Shown here piece by piece: positions 1 to 8,162 of a stretch of DNA of 64,000 nt. The DNA comes from JAXMAF01 sp046350555. GTDB taxonomy: Bacteria; Planctomycetota; Phycisphaerae; Phycisphaerales; SM1A02. Position numbers and translations under genes: made by a program. Location: positions 13,699-77,698 of the forward strand of contig JAXMAF010000025.1 in the NCBI GenBank assembly GCA_046350555.1, given 5' to 3'. How positions within the stretch are numbered: position 1 is the first letter of the stretch; each line of letters begins with the position of its first letter. The notes beneath the pieces are model-generated. The model ran no database searches. It was not told the DNA's origin and saw only the letters and a list, made by a program, of their open reading frames with translations.

Positions 1-208
1 CGCCACGGGTCGGGCCCTGGCCGGAACGAGGCCGGACCGTCACTTCGAGACGCTCGATCGCGCCGTCGAGGCGGCGCTGGCGAGACTGTCGCGCGGCGAC
101 GTCCTGCTGCTCAGTCCGGGCTGCGCCTCGTGGGACCAGTTCATCAACTACGAGAAGCGCGGCGAGCGATTCGCGGCCCTGGTCAAGCGCGCCATGGGCG
201 CGGGCTGA
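1..208 (+). CDS. murD: UDP-N-acetylmuramoylalanine--D-glutamate ligase, C-terminal end (partial)
   Basis: Only the last 68 or so codons of a plus-strand gene that enters from the left edge are present; the frame begins at base 2 and stops with TGA at 206-208. The tail carries DVLLLSPGCASWDQFINYEK, the C-terminal signature of MurD, which adds D-glutamate to UDP-MurNAc-L-alanine in the cytoplasm during peptidoglycan synthesis. In MurD this segment belongs to the third domain, where the Ser-Pro and Phe residues help hold the D-Glu substrate. The end RGERFAALVKRA is also typical. The rest of the gene, and any mur cluster around it, lies outside the window. Confidence 0.88.
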   Translation, partial: ATGRALAGTRPDRHFETLDRAVEAALARLSRGDVLLLSPGCASWDQFINYEKRGERFAALVKRAMGAG

Positions 209-216
209 CCAATCCC

Positions 217-702
217 TCATCGGTCGTACATGCCGCCCGGCGTGGCGCTCGGCGCCCCGCCCGAGGTGTCGGTCGAGGTCGGGCCGGTCGTCGCACCCTG
301 CGGCGGCACATAGCGCGCATCACCCATCGGCACGCGGTACTTGACGTTCTGCTGCACATCGACGTCGATGCGCCGCGCGCCGACCGCCGGCACCGAGATC
401 TGGTTCTCGAGCTTGCCGGTCATCGTGCCGACCGGCTGGAGCTGGAAGACCATCCGATCGGGCCGCAGGACCGGATCGTCCCCGCCCCCCTCGAGGAACT
501 GGAGCGTGAGCTGCTGTCCCGGAGGGATCGCCTGCACGAAGATCGGCTTGTTCGTCCGCACGTCGACGAGCGTCAGCGTCTGCTCGAAGGTCTCGAGCGA
601 GATGTAGGTGAACGGGTCCGTCGACGAGGGCATGAGGCTGCCCTGCGGTCGATAGCAGGCGGCAAGGAGGAAGCAGGCTGCGATGGGCAGGGCGCGACGC
701 AT
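217..702 (-). CDS. Small exported lipoprotein of unknown function
   Basis: A 161-residue protein when started at the ATG at 700-702. That start puts MRRALPIAACFLLAACYRP at the N-terminus: two Arg, a hydrophobic stretch and a lipobox-like LLAAC, so Cys16 would be lipidated. Longer starts would bury the signal peptide. The mature part has no motif I recognise; it is beta-rich with a segment FLEGGGDDPVLRPDRMVF and ends in a low-complexity Thr/Ser/Gly/Pro tail. It lies tail to tail with murD (8 bp apart) and is divergent from ispF. Lipoprotein status is well supported; function is unknown. Confidence 0.7.
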   Translation of the reverse strand: MRRALPIAACFLLAACYRPQGSLMPSSTDPFTYISLETFEQTLTLVDVRTNKPIFVQAIPPGQQLTLQFLEGGGDDPVLRPDRMVFQLQPVGTMTGKLENQISVPAVGARRIDVDVQQNVKYRVPMGDARYVPPQGATTGPTSTDTSGGAPSATPGGMYDR

Positions 703-882
703 AGGTGGCTCTCGACGTTCGGACAGCGTACTCGGTTCGACGAAAAACCGACAGAGGGCCATGGTTCAGGAGGCCTGGGGTCCACGGGTGGCGCCCGTCC
801 CTTCACCGCGGCTTCCCGCGTCGGGGCGAGCGTGCGCAAAGCCCCTGCGGAGCGCCGAGGACAACCCTACGATCCGCGTTCC

Positions 883-1920
883 ATGCTCCCCTATCGCATC
901 GGCCACGGCTACGACCTTCATCGGCTCGAGCCGCTGCCGCCCGCCGGCGACGGCCGACCGCTGGTCCTCGCCGGCATCCGCCTCGAGCACGATCGCGGGC
1001 CGGTCAGCCACAGCGATGGCGACGCGGTCTTCCACGCGGTGACCGACGCGCTGCTCGGTGCCGTGGGCCTGCCGGACATCGGGCAGCTCTTTCCCGACAA
1101 CGACCCGCGCTGGAACGGCGCCGACTCGGAGCTCTTCCTGGCCGCGGCGCACGACGAGCTTGCGAAGCGCGGCTGGCGCGTCGGCAACGTCGACGTGACG
1201 ATCATCTGCGAACGGCCGAGGATCGGACCGCGCAAGACGGAGATGATCGCGAATCTCGCCCGGGTGCTGCGCTGCGAGATCGGGCAGGTGAACCTCAAGG
1301 GCAAGACGCACGAGAAGGTCGACGCCGTCGGCGAGGGCCGCGCGGTCGAGGTCCACGTCGCGGCGCTGGTGGCGCGCGACGACTCCGCCGCCGGCGCGGG
1401 CCGGACGGAGCGCGCCGCCTCGGACGTCGGCCGCGCCGCGCATCGCGACTACGGCGCCGTGGCGCGATCGCTGGCGTCGTCGCCGCAAGGCACGCCGGAG
1501 GAGCGCATGCGCGCCGTGGTCGCGGCGCTCTGGCCGGCGCTCCGCGACACGGGGGTCTCGTGGCTGGGCTTCTACGTCGATCGACCCGACCAGCCGGAGG
1601 AGGCGCGGCTGGTCCTTGACGCCCGCGAGCCGGGACCGGCGTGCTCGCCCATCGGCCTCCACGGCGTGTGCGGCCAATCGCTGCGTGGGCGATGCGTGCG
1701 CATCGTGCGCGATGTCGCCGAGCTCGGACCCGGCTACATCGCCTGCGATCCGCGCGACCGATCCGAGATCGTCCTGCCGTTGATCGACCCCGATGGACGC
1801 TGCTGGGCCGTGCTCGACCTCGACAGCCACGAACTCTCGGCCTTCGACGAACGCGACGCCGAAGGGCTGTCGCTGGTCCTGCGCGCCGCGGGACTGACCG
1901 CCCCTGCGCGTCCCGGCTGA
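883..1920 (+). CDS. ispF: IspF (MECDP synthase) fused to a free-methionine-R-sulfoxide-reductase-type GAF domain
   Basis: A 345-residue two-domain protein. Residues about 1-160 are 2-C-methyl-D-erythritol 2,4-cyclodiphosphate synthase of the MEP isoprenoid pathway: GHGYDLHRL supplies the Asp-x-His metal ligands (Asp11, His13), and SHSDGDAVFHA, GLPDIGQLFPD and NLKGKTHEKV follow. Residues about 185-345 match fRMsr (MsrC-like GAF) proteins: SWLGFYV, HGVCGQSL, GYIACDPRDRSEIVLPL, VLDLDS. All three cysteines of that family (in PACSPIG, HGVCGQ and YIACDP) are present, so the domain could be an active free-Met-R-SO reductase. The reading frame is continuous with a short Arg/Ala linker. IspF normally stands alone at about 160 residues or is fused to IspD; I know of no standard IspF-fRMsr fusion. 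The ATG at 883 is the start that matches IspF. Confidence 0.88.
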   Translation: MLPYRIGHGYDLHRLEPLPPAGDGRPLVLAGIRLEHDRGPVSHSDGDAVFHAVTDALLGAVGLPDIGQLFPDNDPRWNGADSELFLAAAHDELAKRGWRVGNVDVTIICERPRIGPRKTEMIANLARVLRCEIGQVNLKGKTHEKVDAVGEGRAVEVHVAALVARDDSAAGAGRTERAASDVGRAAHRDYGAVARSLASSPQGTPEERMRAVVAALWPALRDTGVSWLGFYVDRPDQPEEARLVLDAREPGPACSPIGLHGVCGQSLRGRCVRIVRDVAELGPGYIACDPRDRSEIVLPLIDPDGRCWAVLDLDSHELSAFDERDAEGLSLVLRAAGLTAPARPG

Positions 1921-2007
1921 TTCTCGCGCCCCACCCACGGCCCGATCCCGCGCCGGGATGCCACTGCGCGGGCAACGGGTCGAACGCATGGAGGTCCGCT
2001 GGAATCC
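1921..2007 (-). repeat. R2 dispersed intergenic element, copy A
   Basis: One of six similar elements of about 90-98 bp. It fills the gap between the convergent ispF and recJ stops: it abuts the ispF stop and begins 35 bp past the recJ stop. Shared blocks, read on the plus strand, are CTCGCGCCCCACCC, then GGGTCGAACGCATGGAGGTC and CTGGAATCC. The strand is given in the sense in which five of the six copies follow an upstream gene. The centre of this copy diverges from the others. Confidence 0.75.
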
Positions 2008-2042
2008 ATGGAACGGCGCGGTCCCGCAGAACGCGCGACGGC

Positions 2043-3881
2043 TCATCCAACGAGCGCCACGTCCCTGACCTCGACCTCGACCATCCCGCTGAACGAGCTG
2101 ATCCTGGGATCGACCACCGCGTGAACCCGCCGGCCGCGATGGAGCTGGCGCGCGTGCCTCAGTCCGTCCCACCAGATCGCGGCGACTTCGCGCGGACCCT
2201 CGCGACCATCCTGCCGGAGCATGAACTTCACGTGATGCTCCTTGATCGGCCGAGGCTCGCCGGCGACGATCGCGTCGCGCACGATCAGCGCCGGCCGCGG
2301 ATTGCCTCGGCCGAATGGCGACAGGCGGGCGAGCTGCCTCACGGCGTCGATGTGAAGCTCGGCGAGGTCGGCGGCGCAGTCGATGCGCAGGCTCGGCACC
2401 AGCTCCGCGACGGAGAGTCGCGCGTTCGCATGGGTCACGAGCGCCGCGCGGAAGTCATCGAGCCGCTCGGCCCGCAGCGAGAGCCCCGCCGCCGCGGCAT
2501 GGCCGCCGAACGAGAGCAGATGCTCCGCGCACGACGCCAGGCCGTCGTGGATCGAGTATCCGTCGATGCTCCGCGCCGATCCCTTCAGCAGGTCGCCTTG
2601 CCGCTGGAGCAGGATCGTCGGACGCCCGAAGCGCTCGACGAGACGCGAGCAGACGATGCCGACGACGCCCGGATGCCACTGCTCGTGCGCCAGCACGATG
2701 GCTCGATGATCGTCGCCGACCTGTCCGGTCCGCTCGGCGAGCTCGCATGCCTGCGCCGCGATCGCCTGCTCGGTCCGCTGCCGATCGCGGTTGAGCGCCG
2801 CAAGCTCGGCGGCGATGCGCGCCGCCTCCTCGGGCTCGACGTCGGTGAGCAGCTTGACCGCCTCGGCGGCGTGGCCGAGACGTCCGCATGCGTTCAGCCG
2901 CGGGGCCAGCACGAAGCCGACCTTCTCGGAATCGATCGTCGAGCCGGCCAGTCCACTGCTCTCGATGAGCGCCCGCAGGCCCGGCAGCGGCGTCGACTTG
3001 ATGGCCCGGAGCCCGATCGACGCGATGACTCGATTCTCCCCCACCAGCGGCACCACATCGGCGATCGTCCCCAGCGCCGCCAGCGGCAGCATGTCGAGCA
3101 GGACGCGCCGGAACGCGTCGCTCACGCGCTCGCTGCCGCACCAGCGCGTGGCGATCCTCCACGCCAGCTTGAACGCCACGCCGGCGCCGCAGAGATCGGG
3201 GAACGGATACGGCGCGTCCGCGCCTGGAAGCGAGGGATGCACGATCGCCAGGGCCCGTGGCAGCATCGCGGCCTCGGCGGGAGCGTGGTGGTGATCGGTG
3301 ACGATGAGGTCGAGGCCGACCTCGCGCGCCGCTTCGGCGGGCTCGCGCGCGGTCACGCCGCAGTCCACGCTCACGGCGAGCGTGGCGCCCTCGGCGCGCA
3401 GCGTGCGCAGGGCATCGCCGTTGAGTCCGTAGCCCTCGTCGATCCGGTGCGGCACGTAGCAGCGCAGCACGGCCTCGGGATCCGCGGTGCGAAGGACGTG
3501 GAAGAGGATCGCGGTGGCGGTGATGCCGTCGACGTCGTAATCGCCGTAGATGGCGATCCGCTCGCGCCGGCGGAGCGCGGCGACGATGCGCTCCGCCGCC
3601 GGGTCGACGCCCGGCAGGAGTCCCGGATCGTGGAGGTCGTTCAGCTTCGGATCGCAGAAGAGGCGAAGCGCGTCCGCATCGCGCAGGCCGCGCGCCGCAA
3701 GCAGGCGCTCGACGAGCGTGACCGGTCCGGCGATCGCGACGTGCCGGTCAGGTTGGATCGCGAGGGCCGATGCGGCGCCCGCGCCGCCGGCCGATGGTGG
3801 CTCGATCCCGGTGGCACCATCCTGCGCCTGGAACGCGCCCGGGAGCCGCCAACGCCGCGTGAGTCCATTCACCGCGCCCAT
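2043..3881 (-). CDS. recJ: Single-stranded-DNA-specific exonuclease RecJ
   Basis: A 612-residue protein from the ATG at 3879-3881. It belongs to the DHH superfamily of 5'-to-3' single-strand DNA exonucleases used in recombination and mismatch repair. Motif I, IAIYGDYDVDG, is near residue 115, SVDCGVTA follows, and the DHH motif VTDHHHAP is near residue 195, giving the Mn-binding Asp and His residues. The DHHA1 region with GGHAAAAGLSL and a C-terminal OB-like part with SPFGRGNPRP are also present, so the protein looks complete. The longer open frame adds 30 unlikely residues. It is convergent with ispF and divergent from the adenylate-kinase gene. Confidence 0.93.
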   Translation of the reverse strand: MGAVNGLTRRWRLPGAFQAQDGATGIEPPSAGGAGAASALAIQPDRHVAIAGPVTLVERLLAARGLRDADALRLFCDPKLNDLHDPGLLPGVDPAAERIVAALRRRERIAIYGDYDVDGITATAILFHVLRTADPEAVLRCYVPHRIDEGYGLNGDALRTLRAEGATLAVSVDCGVTAREPAEAAREVGLDLIVTDHHHAPAEAAMLPRALAIVHPSLPGADAPYPFPDLCGAGVAFKLAWRIATRWCGSERVSDAFRRVLLDMLPLAALGTIADVVPLVGENRVIASIGLRAIKSTPLPGLRALIESSGLAGSTIDSEKVGFVLAPRLNACGRLGHAAEAVKLLTDVEPEEAARIAAELAALNRDRQRTEQAIAAQACELAERTGQVGDDHRAIVLAHEQWHPGVVGIVCSRLVERFGRPTILLQRQGDLLKGSARSIDGYSIHDGLASCAEHLLSFGGHAAAAGLSLRAERLDDFRAALVTHANARLSVAELVPSLRIDCAADLAELHIDAVRQLARLSPFGRGNPRPALIVRDAIVAGEPRPIKEHHVKFMLRQDGREGPREVAAIWWDGLRHARQLHRGRRVHAVVDPRISSFSGMVEVEVRDVALVG

Positions 3882-4023
3882 GCGGCGTAGCGTAGCAGAC
3901 GGCTCGGCGCCAGAGCGCGACGCAGGCGCACCCGATGGCCCTCGTCGCGGTGTCGGCTGCGGAACTGGCACTCGCCGCCCGGGCTTGCGATACTTCCGCT
4001 CCGACTTCGAACCCCCCTTCCCA

Positions 4024-4650
4024 ATGCCTCAACGCTACAAGACCGTCCTTCTCTTCGGTGCGCCCGGCGCCGGCAAGGGCACGCAGGGCAAGATCCTCGG
4101 CAAGGTGCCGGGCTTCTACCACCTCGCGTGCGGCGACGTCTTTCGATCGCTCGACACCAGCAGCGAATTGGGCCACAAGTTCGTCGAGTACTCGTCGCGC
4201 GGCGAGCTCGTGCCCGACTCGCTCACGATCGAGATGTGGAGGCAGAACATCCACGCCCAGACGGTGCTCAGCATCTACAAGCCGGCGGTCGACCTGCTCA
4301 TCCTCGACGGCATCCCGCGCAACGCCGCCCAGGCGGAGGCGATGGACGCGCACATCGAGGTGCTCGACGTGATCCATCTCGTCTGCCCGGACCTCGACAA
4401 GATGGTCGCCCGCATGAAGCGCCGGGCGATCAAGGAGAACCGTCTCGACGACGCCGACGAGAAGGTGATCCGGCGGCGCTTCGAGGTGTACGACCGCGAG
4501 ACCAAGCCCGTGCTCGATCACTATCCGCGCGAGAACGTGCATGAGGTGAACGCGATGGGCTCGCCCGCGGAAGTGCTTCAGCACATCCTCGAGGTCGTGG
4601 TGCCGGTGCAGAACAAGCACTTCCACAATCCACTCGTCGTCGGCGCCTGA
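4024..4650 (+). CDS. adk: Adenylate kinase family nucleoside monophosphate kinase
   Basis: 208 residues. The Walker A loop LFGAPGAGKGTQGKIL at residues about 10-25 is the adenylate-kinase form. GDVFRSLD corresponds to the NMP-binding start, LDGIPRNAAQAEAMD to the DGFPR motif, and RRFEVYDRETKPVLDHY to the end of the core. The LID is short (MKRRAIKENRLDDAD) with no zinc cysteines. It would interconvert ATP + AMP and 2 ADP in the cytosol. The change from GFPR to GIPR and the long C-terminal tail leave some doubt about strict AMP specificity. In many bacteria adk sits between secY and map; here it is about 6 kb from that pair on the other strand. Confidence 0.88.
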   Translation: MPQRYKTVLLFGAPGAGKGTQGKILGKVPGFYHLACGDVFRSLDTSSELGHKFVEYSSRGELVPDSLTIEMWRQNIHAQTVLSIYKPAVDLLILDGIPRNAAQAEAMDAHIEVLDVIHLVCPDLDKMVARMKRRAIKENRLDDADEKVIRRRFEVYDRETKPVLDHYPRENVHEVNAMGSPAEVLQHILEVVVPVQNKHFHNPLVVGA

Positions 4651-4689
4651 CGGACGCGCGCGGCGCGGGCTGCGCCAACGCACTGGCGC

Positions 4690-4967
4690 CCGCTCAGCCC
4701 GCCGGGCTCGGCCCGGCGCGGCGTACGAAAGCGAGTGTCGGCCCAGAGGGCCGAGCGGAGCACTCAAACAGCCCCAAGCCCGCTTTGCACGGCGCCCGCG
4801 TCCGCTCAGCCCGCCGGGCTCAGCCCGGCGCGGCGTACAGGAGCGAGTGTCGGCCCGGAGGGCCGAACGGAGCGCTCAAGCAAGCTACCCGCTCAGCCCG
4901 CCGGGCCTTGCCCGGCGCGGCGTACGAGAGCGAGTGTCGGCCCAGAGGGCCGAACGGAGCGCTCAAA
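4690..4967 (-). repeat. Triple array of R1 hairpin elements between adk and pheS
   Basis: The 317-bp gap between the convergent adk and pheS genes holds no gene. It contains three R1 elements at 4732-4765, 4844-4877 and 4931-4964, each preceded by a 40-bp block starting CGCTCAGCCCGCCGGGC and ending GGCGCGGCGTAC. Each R1 core is CGAGTGT, a stem CGGCCC, a 3-nt loop, GGGCCG and the tail CGGAGCGCTC. The preceding block can also fold (GCCGGGC with GCCCGGC). The last copy ends 3 bp past the pheS stop. Hairpins reading both ways between convergent genes suggest a terminator role, but there is no T-run. Confidence 0.85.
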
Positions 4968-5987
4968 CTAAAACTGCCGCAGGAACCGCGCGTCGTTCTC
5001 GAAGAGCCAGCGGATGTCCGCGATGCCGTATCGGCGCATCGCGATCCGTTCGATGCCCAGGCCGAACGCGTAGCCGGTCCACTCCTCGGGATCGATGCCG
5101 ACGGCCTCGAAGACGTTGGGATCGACCATGCCGCAGCCGCCAAGCTCGACCCACCTCCACTCGCTGCCGGCGCCCGTCTTGACGCGCATCTTCATGTCGA
5201 GCTCGGCGCTCGGTTCGGTGAAGGGGAAGAAGCTTGGACGCATGCGCACCTCCGCCTCCGGGCCGAAGTAGGCGCGGGCGAACTGGAAGAGCGTCGTCTT
5301 CAGGTCCACCATCGTGACGGTCCGATCGACGCACAGGCCCTCGATCTGGTGGAACATCGAGAAGTGCGTCGCGTCGTGGGCGTCGGGTCGGTAGACGCGG
5401 CCGACGGCGACGACCTTCAGCGGCGGCCGCATCGACTCCATGGCGCGGATCTGGATGGTCGAGGTCTGGCTGCGCAGCAGATGACGCGAGCCCTCCTCGG
5501 TGCCGCCCATGTAGAAGTTGTCCTTCGGATCGCGCGCCGGATGCCCTGCGGGGATGTTGAGCGCGATGAAGTTGTGGAACTCGTCCTCGACCTCCGGTCC
5601 CTCGGCGACGGAGAAGCCCATCCTCGCGAAGACGTCGGTGATCTCGTCGATCGTGCGCATCAGCACATGGCGGCGGCCGAGACCGGCCGGAATGCCCGGC
5701 TCCGTGACGTCGATCGCCGGCCCCATCGCGGCGACGGCGCCGTGGTGCGACTTCGCGCGGCCGAAGCCGGCGTCGAGCGACGCCTTGAGTTCATTGAGGC
5801 GCTTGCCAAGCGCCGGTCGCTGCTCCTTCGGCGCCTGCTTGAGCGCGTCCATCGCCGCCTTGAGCCGGCCATTGGCGCCCAGCCACTGGATGCGCCAATG
5901 TTCCAGCGCCAAGGCGTCCCCGACGGCGGCCAGCTCCGCGGCCGCCGTGCGCTCCAGCGTGTCGAGGTCGGCGATCTCCGAGGACAT
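4968..5987 (-). CDS. pheS: Phenylalanine--tRNA ligase alpha subunit
   Basis: 339 residues from the ATG at 5985-5987 (MSSEIADLDTLE), the usual length for bacterial PheS. It is the catalytic subunit that, with PheT, charges tRNA-Phe. The N-terminal coiled-coil (residues about 1-90) is followed by the class II synthetase core: PAGHPARDPKDNFYM, LLRSQTSTIQIRAME for motif 2, GFEGLCVD-like residues around QIEGLCVDRTVT, and motif 3 FGLGIERIAMRRYGI near the end, closing with RWLFENDARFLRQF. pheT is not beside it, which is usual for planctomycetes but unlike the pheST operon of E. coli. R1 elements lie 3' of it and R2 copy B lies 5'. Confidence 0.95.
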   Translation of the reverse strand: MSSEIADLDTLERTAAAELAAVGDALALEHWRIQWLGANGRLKAAMDALKQAPKEQRPALGKRLNELKASLDAGFGRAKSHHGAVAAMGPAIDVTEPGIPAGLGRRHVLMRTIDEITDVFARMGFSVAEGPEVEDEFHNFIALNIPAGHPARDPKDNFYMGGTEEGSRHLLRSQTSTIQIRAMESMRPPLKVVAVGRVYRPDAHDATHFSMFHQIEGLCVDRTVTMVDLKTTLFQFARAYFGPEAEVRMRPSFFPFTEPSAELDMKMRVKTGAGSEWRWVELGGCGMVDPNVFEAVGIDPEEWTGYAFGLGIERIAMRRYGIADIRWLFENDARFLRQF

Positions 5988-6070
5988 CGTTGGGTGCTCC
6001 CGGACGATTCCGAGTCCGAGCTTGACGAGGGCCGGGCCGCGCACCGCCGCGACGGCGCGCGGGCGTCATG

Positions 6071-6167
6071 CGCGTCCCAGTCGACTCTCGCGCCCCACCC
6101 AACCCGATTCCGCCGCAAGGCGCCGCCGTGGGCAAGGGGTCGAACGCATGGAGGTCTGCTGGAATCC
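6071..6167 (-). repeat. R2 dispersed intergenic element, copy B
   Basis: A well-preserved R2 copy that starts 3 bp past the rplQ stop codon and runs to within about 80 bp of the pheS start. Shared blocks (plus strand) are CGCGCCCCACCCAACCCGAT, GTGGGCAAGGGGTCGAACGC and ATGGAGGTCTGCTGGAATCC. Read in the sense of rplQ it is G-rich (GGGTTGGGTGGGG). It is nearly identical to copy C after secY. Confidence 0.88.
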
Positions 6168-6170
6168 GTA

Positions 6171-6764
6171 TCAGGCGTTCGCGGGCGCTTCCTTCGACTT
6201 GCGGAGCTTCGCGGCGTAGGCCGTGCGCTTGTCCGCGGCCTTGCGCCGCGTGCTCTTGCGGCCACCGACGGTCGGCCCCTCCTCGCGACCCACGAGCTGG
6301 AGCACGACGATGTCCGAGGCGTCGCCGAGGCGATGCCGACCGGTCTTGATGATCCGCGTGTATCCGCCGGCGCGGTTCTCGAAGAGCGGGGCGACCTTGG
6401 TGATCAGGTGCTGGATCAGCCGCGGCGACTCCTTGAGCTCGCCGTAGCGATTGAACTTGATGTCGCCCTCGGCCGGAAGCTCGAACCAGGGATTCTGCTT
6501 CTGGGCGTCCTTGGTGTTCGGATCCGCGACCCATGCGTGGATCCGACGATCGTTGATGCGTCGGGCGAGCTGGCGGCGGACGGCCAGCGAGCGCCGTCGC
6601 GCCATCGTGATCAACCGCTCGACGTACGGCTGGACGGCCTTCGCCTTGGGGAGCGTGGTCTCGATCTGGCCGTGCTCGAAGAGTCCGGCCGCGAGATTGC
6701 GGAGCATCGCCTTGCGGTGATCGCTCTCGATGCTGAACTGTCGGCCATAGACGCGGTGTCGCAT
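6171..6764 (-). CDS. rplQ: Large-subunit ribosomal protein bL17
   Basis: 197 residues, much longer than the usual 115-130. The N-terminus MRHRVYGRQFSIESDHRKAM is clear L17 (canonical MRHRKxGRKLxRxxxHRxAM), and the motif RAGGYTRIIKTGRHRLGDAS is the L17 core. The extra length comes from an insert of about 35 residues between the two halves (PNTKDAQKQNPWFELPAEGD and after) and a basic C-terminal tail ending RKSKEAPANA. L17 sits near the peptide exit tunnel of the 50S subunit. It is the last gene of the ribosomal cluster, 98 bp after rpoA, and is followed at once by R2 copy B. Confidence 0.95.
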   Translation of the reverse strand: MRHRVYGRQFSIESDHRKAMLRNLAAGLFEHGQIETTLPKAKAVQPYVERLITMARRRSLAVRRQLARRINDRRIHAWVADPNTKDAQKQNPWFELPAEGDIKFNRYGELKESPRLIQHLITKVAPLFENRAGGYTRIIKTGRHRLGDASDIVVLQLVGREEGPTVGGRKSTRRKAADKRTAYAAKLRKSKEAPANA

Positions 6765-6862
6765 GGGTGGTGTTCCCAGTCTGGAAGGTGGTTGGCGGGG
6801 TCGGTGTCGGCGGTCGATCGTGCAGGTCGAGCTGGCTCGGGCGCAGCCGGCCGGTCGTTGGG

Positions 6863-7933
6863 TCAGTCCTCGGGCTCGGCGCTGGCTGGCGCCCCGGCGG
6901 ACTCGCCGACCGAGTTCATGCCGAGCGCGAGGCCAAGCTCCTCGAGCTTGCGCTTCACCTCGCGGAGCGAGGTTCGGCCGAAGCTGCGGACACCGAGAAG
7001 CTCGGCCTCGTCCTTCGCGACCAGCTCGCCGACGGTGCGGATCTTGGCCGATTCGAGGCAGTTGCTCGCCCGCACCGAAAGCTCGAGCTCGGTGATCGGC
7101 ATCGCAAGCTTGCGAAGCAGGTCCTCGTCGATCGACGCGGCGGCGCTCGCCTCCGCGGAAACGGTCTCGCGACCGATCTCGAAGTACTGCACGAAGGGAT
7201 TGAGGTGCTTGCGCAGGACCTTGGCCGACTCGACGAGGGCCATCTCCGGCGAGACCGTCCCGTTCGTCCAGATGTCGAGCACGAGCCGCTCGTAGTTGGT
7301 GCGCTGGCCGACGCGGGTGTCCTCGATGCGGTATCGGACTCGCTGCACCGGCGAGAAGATCGCGTCGACGGGAATCTCGCCGATGACCTGGTCCTCGCCG
7401 CGCTTGAGCTGCTCGGTCGCGGTCATGTAGCCACGTCCGCGCGAGACGACCAGTTCCATGTCGAACTCGACGCCCCTGTCGGTGAGCGTGGCGATGAGAT
7501 GGTCGGGGTTCTGGATCTTGATCGACGGATCGGCGTCGATGAGGTCGGCGGTGACGACGACCTCCTCGGTGGCGCTGCCGTCGTGGCGGGCGCTGAGGCG
7601 CATCGTCTTCGGTTCGTCGCTGGTCGAGCTGACGACGAGCCCCTTGACGTTGAGGACGATGTCGACGACGTCCTCGAGCACGCCGGGGAGCGTGGAGAAT
7701 TCGTGCGTCACGCGCGTCTTGTGGCCGCCCTTGCGGACCTCGAGCGAGTTGATCTTGGTGACCGCCGCGCCCTCGATCGACGACAGCATGATGCGACGAA
7801 GCGAGTTGCCGATCGTCGTGCCGAAGCCGCGCTCGAAGGGTTCGGTCACGAACCGTCCGAACGTCGAGGTGAGCGAGCGATGATCGACGGTGACCCGCGC
7901 GGGAAGCTCGAGACCACGCCAGCGAACGTGCAT
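6863..7933 (-). CDS. rpoA: DNA-directed RNA polymerase alpha subunit
   Basis: 356 residues. The N-terminal domain (about 1-235) shows GRFVTEPFERGFGTTIGNSL and RRIMLSSIEGAAVT, the dimerisation and assembly region. SVLPGVxEDV is represented by FSTLPGVLEDVVDIVLNVK. The C-terminal domain (about 265-345) has ELSVRASNCLESAKIRTVGE and LLGVRSFGRTSLREVKRKLE, the DNA- and activator-binding helices. The protein closes with a short acidic tail. rpsD, often between rpsK and rpoA, is missing; instead a 229-bp spacer with an R1 hairpin separates rpoA from rpsK. Confidence 0.97.
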   Translation of the reverse strand: MHVRWRGLELPARVTVDHRSLTSTFGRFVTEPFERGFGTTIGNSLRRIMLSSIEGAAVTKINSLEVRKGGHKTRVTHEFSTLPGVLEDVVDIVLNVKGLVVSSTSDEPKTMRLSARHDGSATEEVVVTADLIDADPSIKIQNPDHLIATLTDRGVEFDMELVVSRGRGYMTATEQLKRGEDQVIGEIPVDAIFSPVQRVRYRIEDTRVGQRTNYERLVLDIWTNGTVSPEMALVESAKVLRKHLNPFVQYFEIGRETVSAEASAAASIDEDLLRKLAMPITELELSVRASNCLESAKIRTVGELVAKDEAELLGVRSFGRTSLREVKRKLEELGLALGMNSVGESAGAPASAEPED

Positions 7934-8121
7934 GCGAAACTCCGGTGCTCAGCAGGACTGACGGGATGGCTCTCGCCAGAAGTCTCCGCCTCGATCGGAT
8001 GCGCCAACGGCACTGCTGAACTGCCGGACGCTCCTGCTGTGGGGCGAGGACGACGAAAAGATCGATGACGACGGCACTGACGGGACAACGGAGGCCAGGA
8101 ACCCGCGTCGCCTCGCGACGG

Positions 8122-8155
8122 CGAGCGTCGGCCCCGAGGGCCGGACGGAGCGCTC
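8122..8155 (-). repeat. R1 hairpin element, copy 4 (after rpsK)
   Basis: A single R1 copy that begins 7 bp past the rpsK stop, in the spacer before rpoA. The left flank is CGAGCGT rather than CGAGTGT; the stem is CGGCCC/GGGCCG with a 3-nt loop (CGA), and the tail is CGGACGGAGCGCTC. Confidence 0.8.
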
Positions 8156-8162
8156 GAACAAG

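Noticed and set aside
803..850. Possible extra R1 copy upstream of ispF
   Set aside because: It has CGAGCGTGCG and CGGAGCGCCG flanks, but the stem between them is poor; likeness is too weak to count it.
1641..3890. 749-residue open frame on the plus strand
   Set aside because: It lies antisense to recJ, which has clear DHH motifs, and its Arg/Ala/Asp composition is typical of the opposite-strand shadows found in high-GC DNA.
4690..4967. Three spaced repeats that could suggest a CRISPR array
   Set aside because: The units are 87-112 bp apart, the intervals are themselves repeated and not unique spacers, and no cas genes are nearby.
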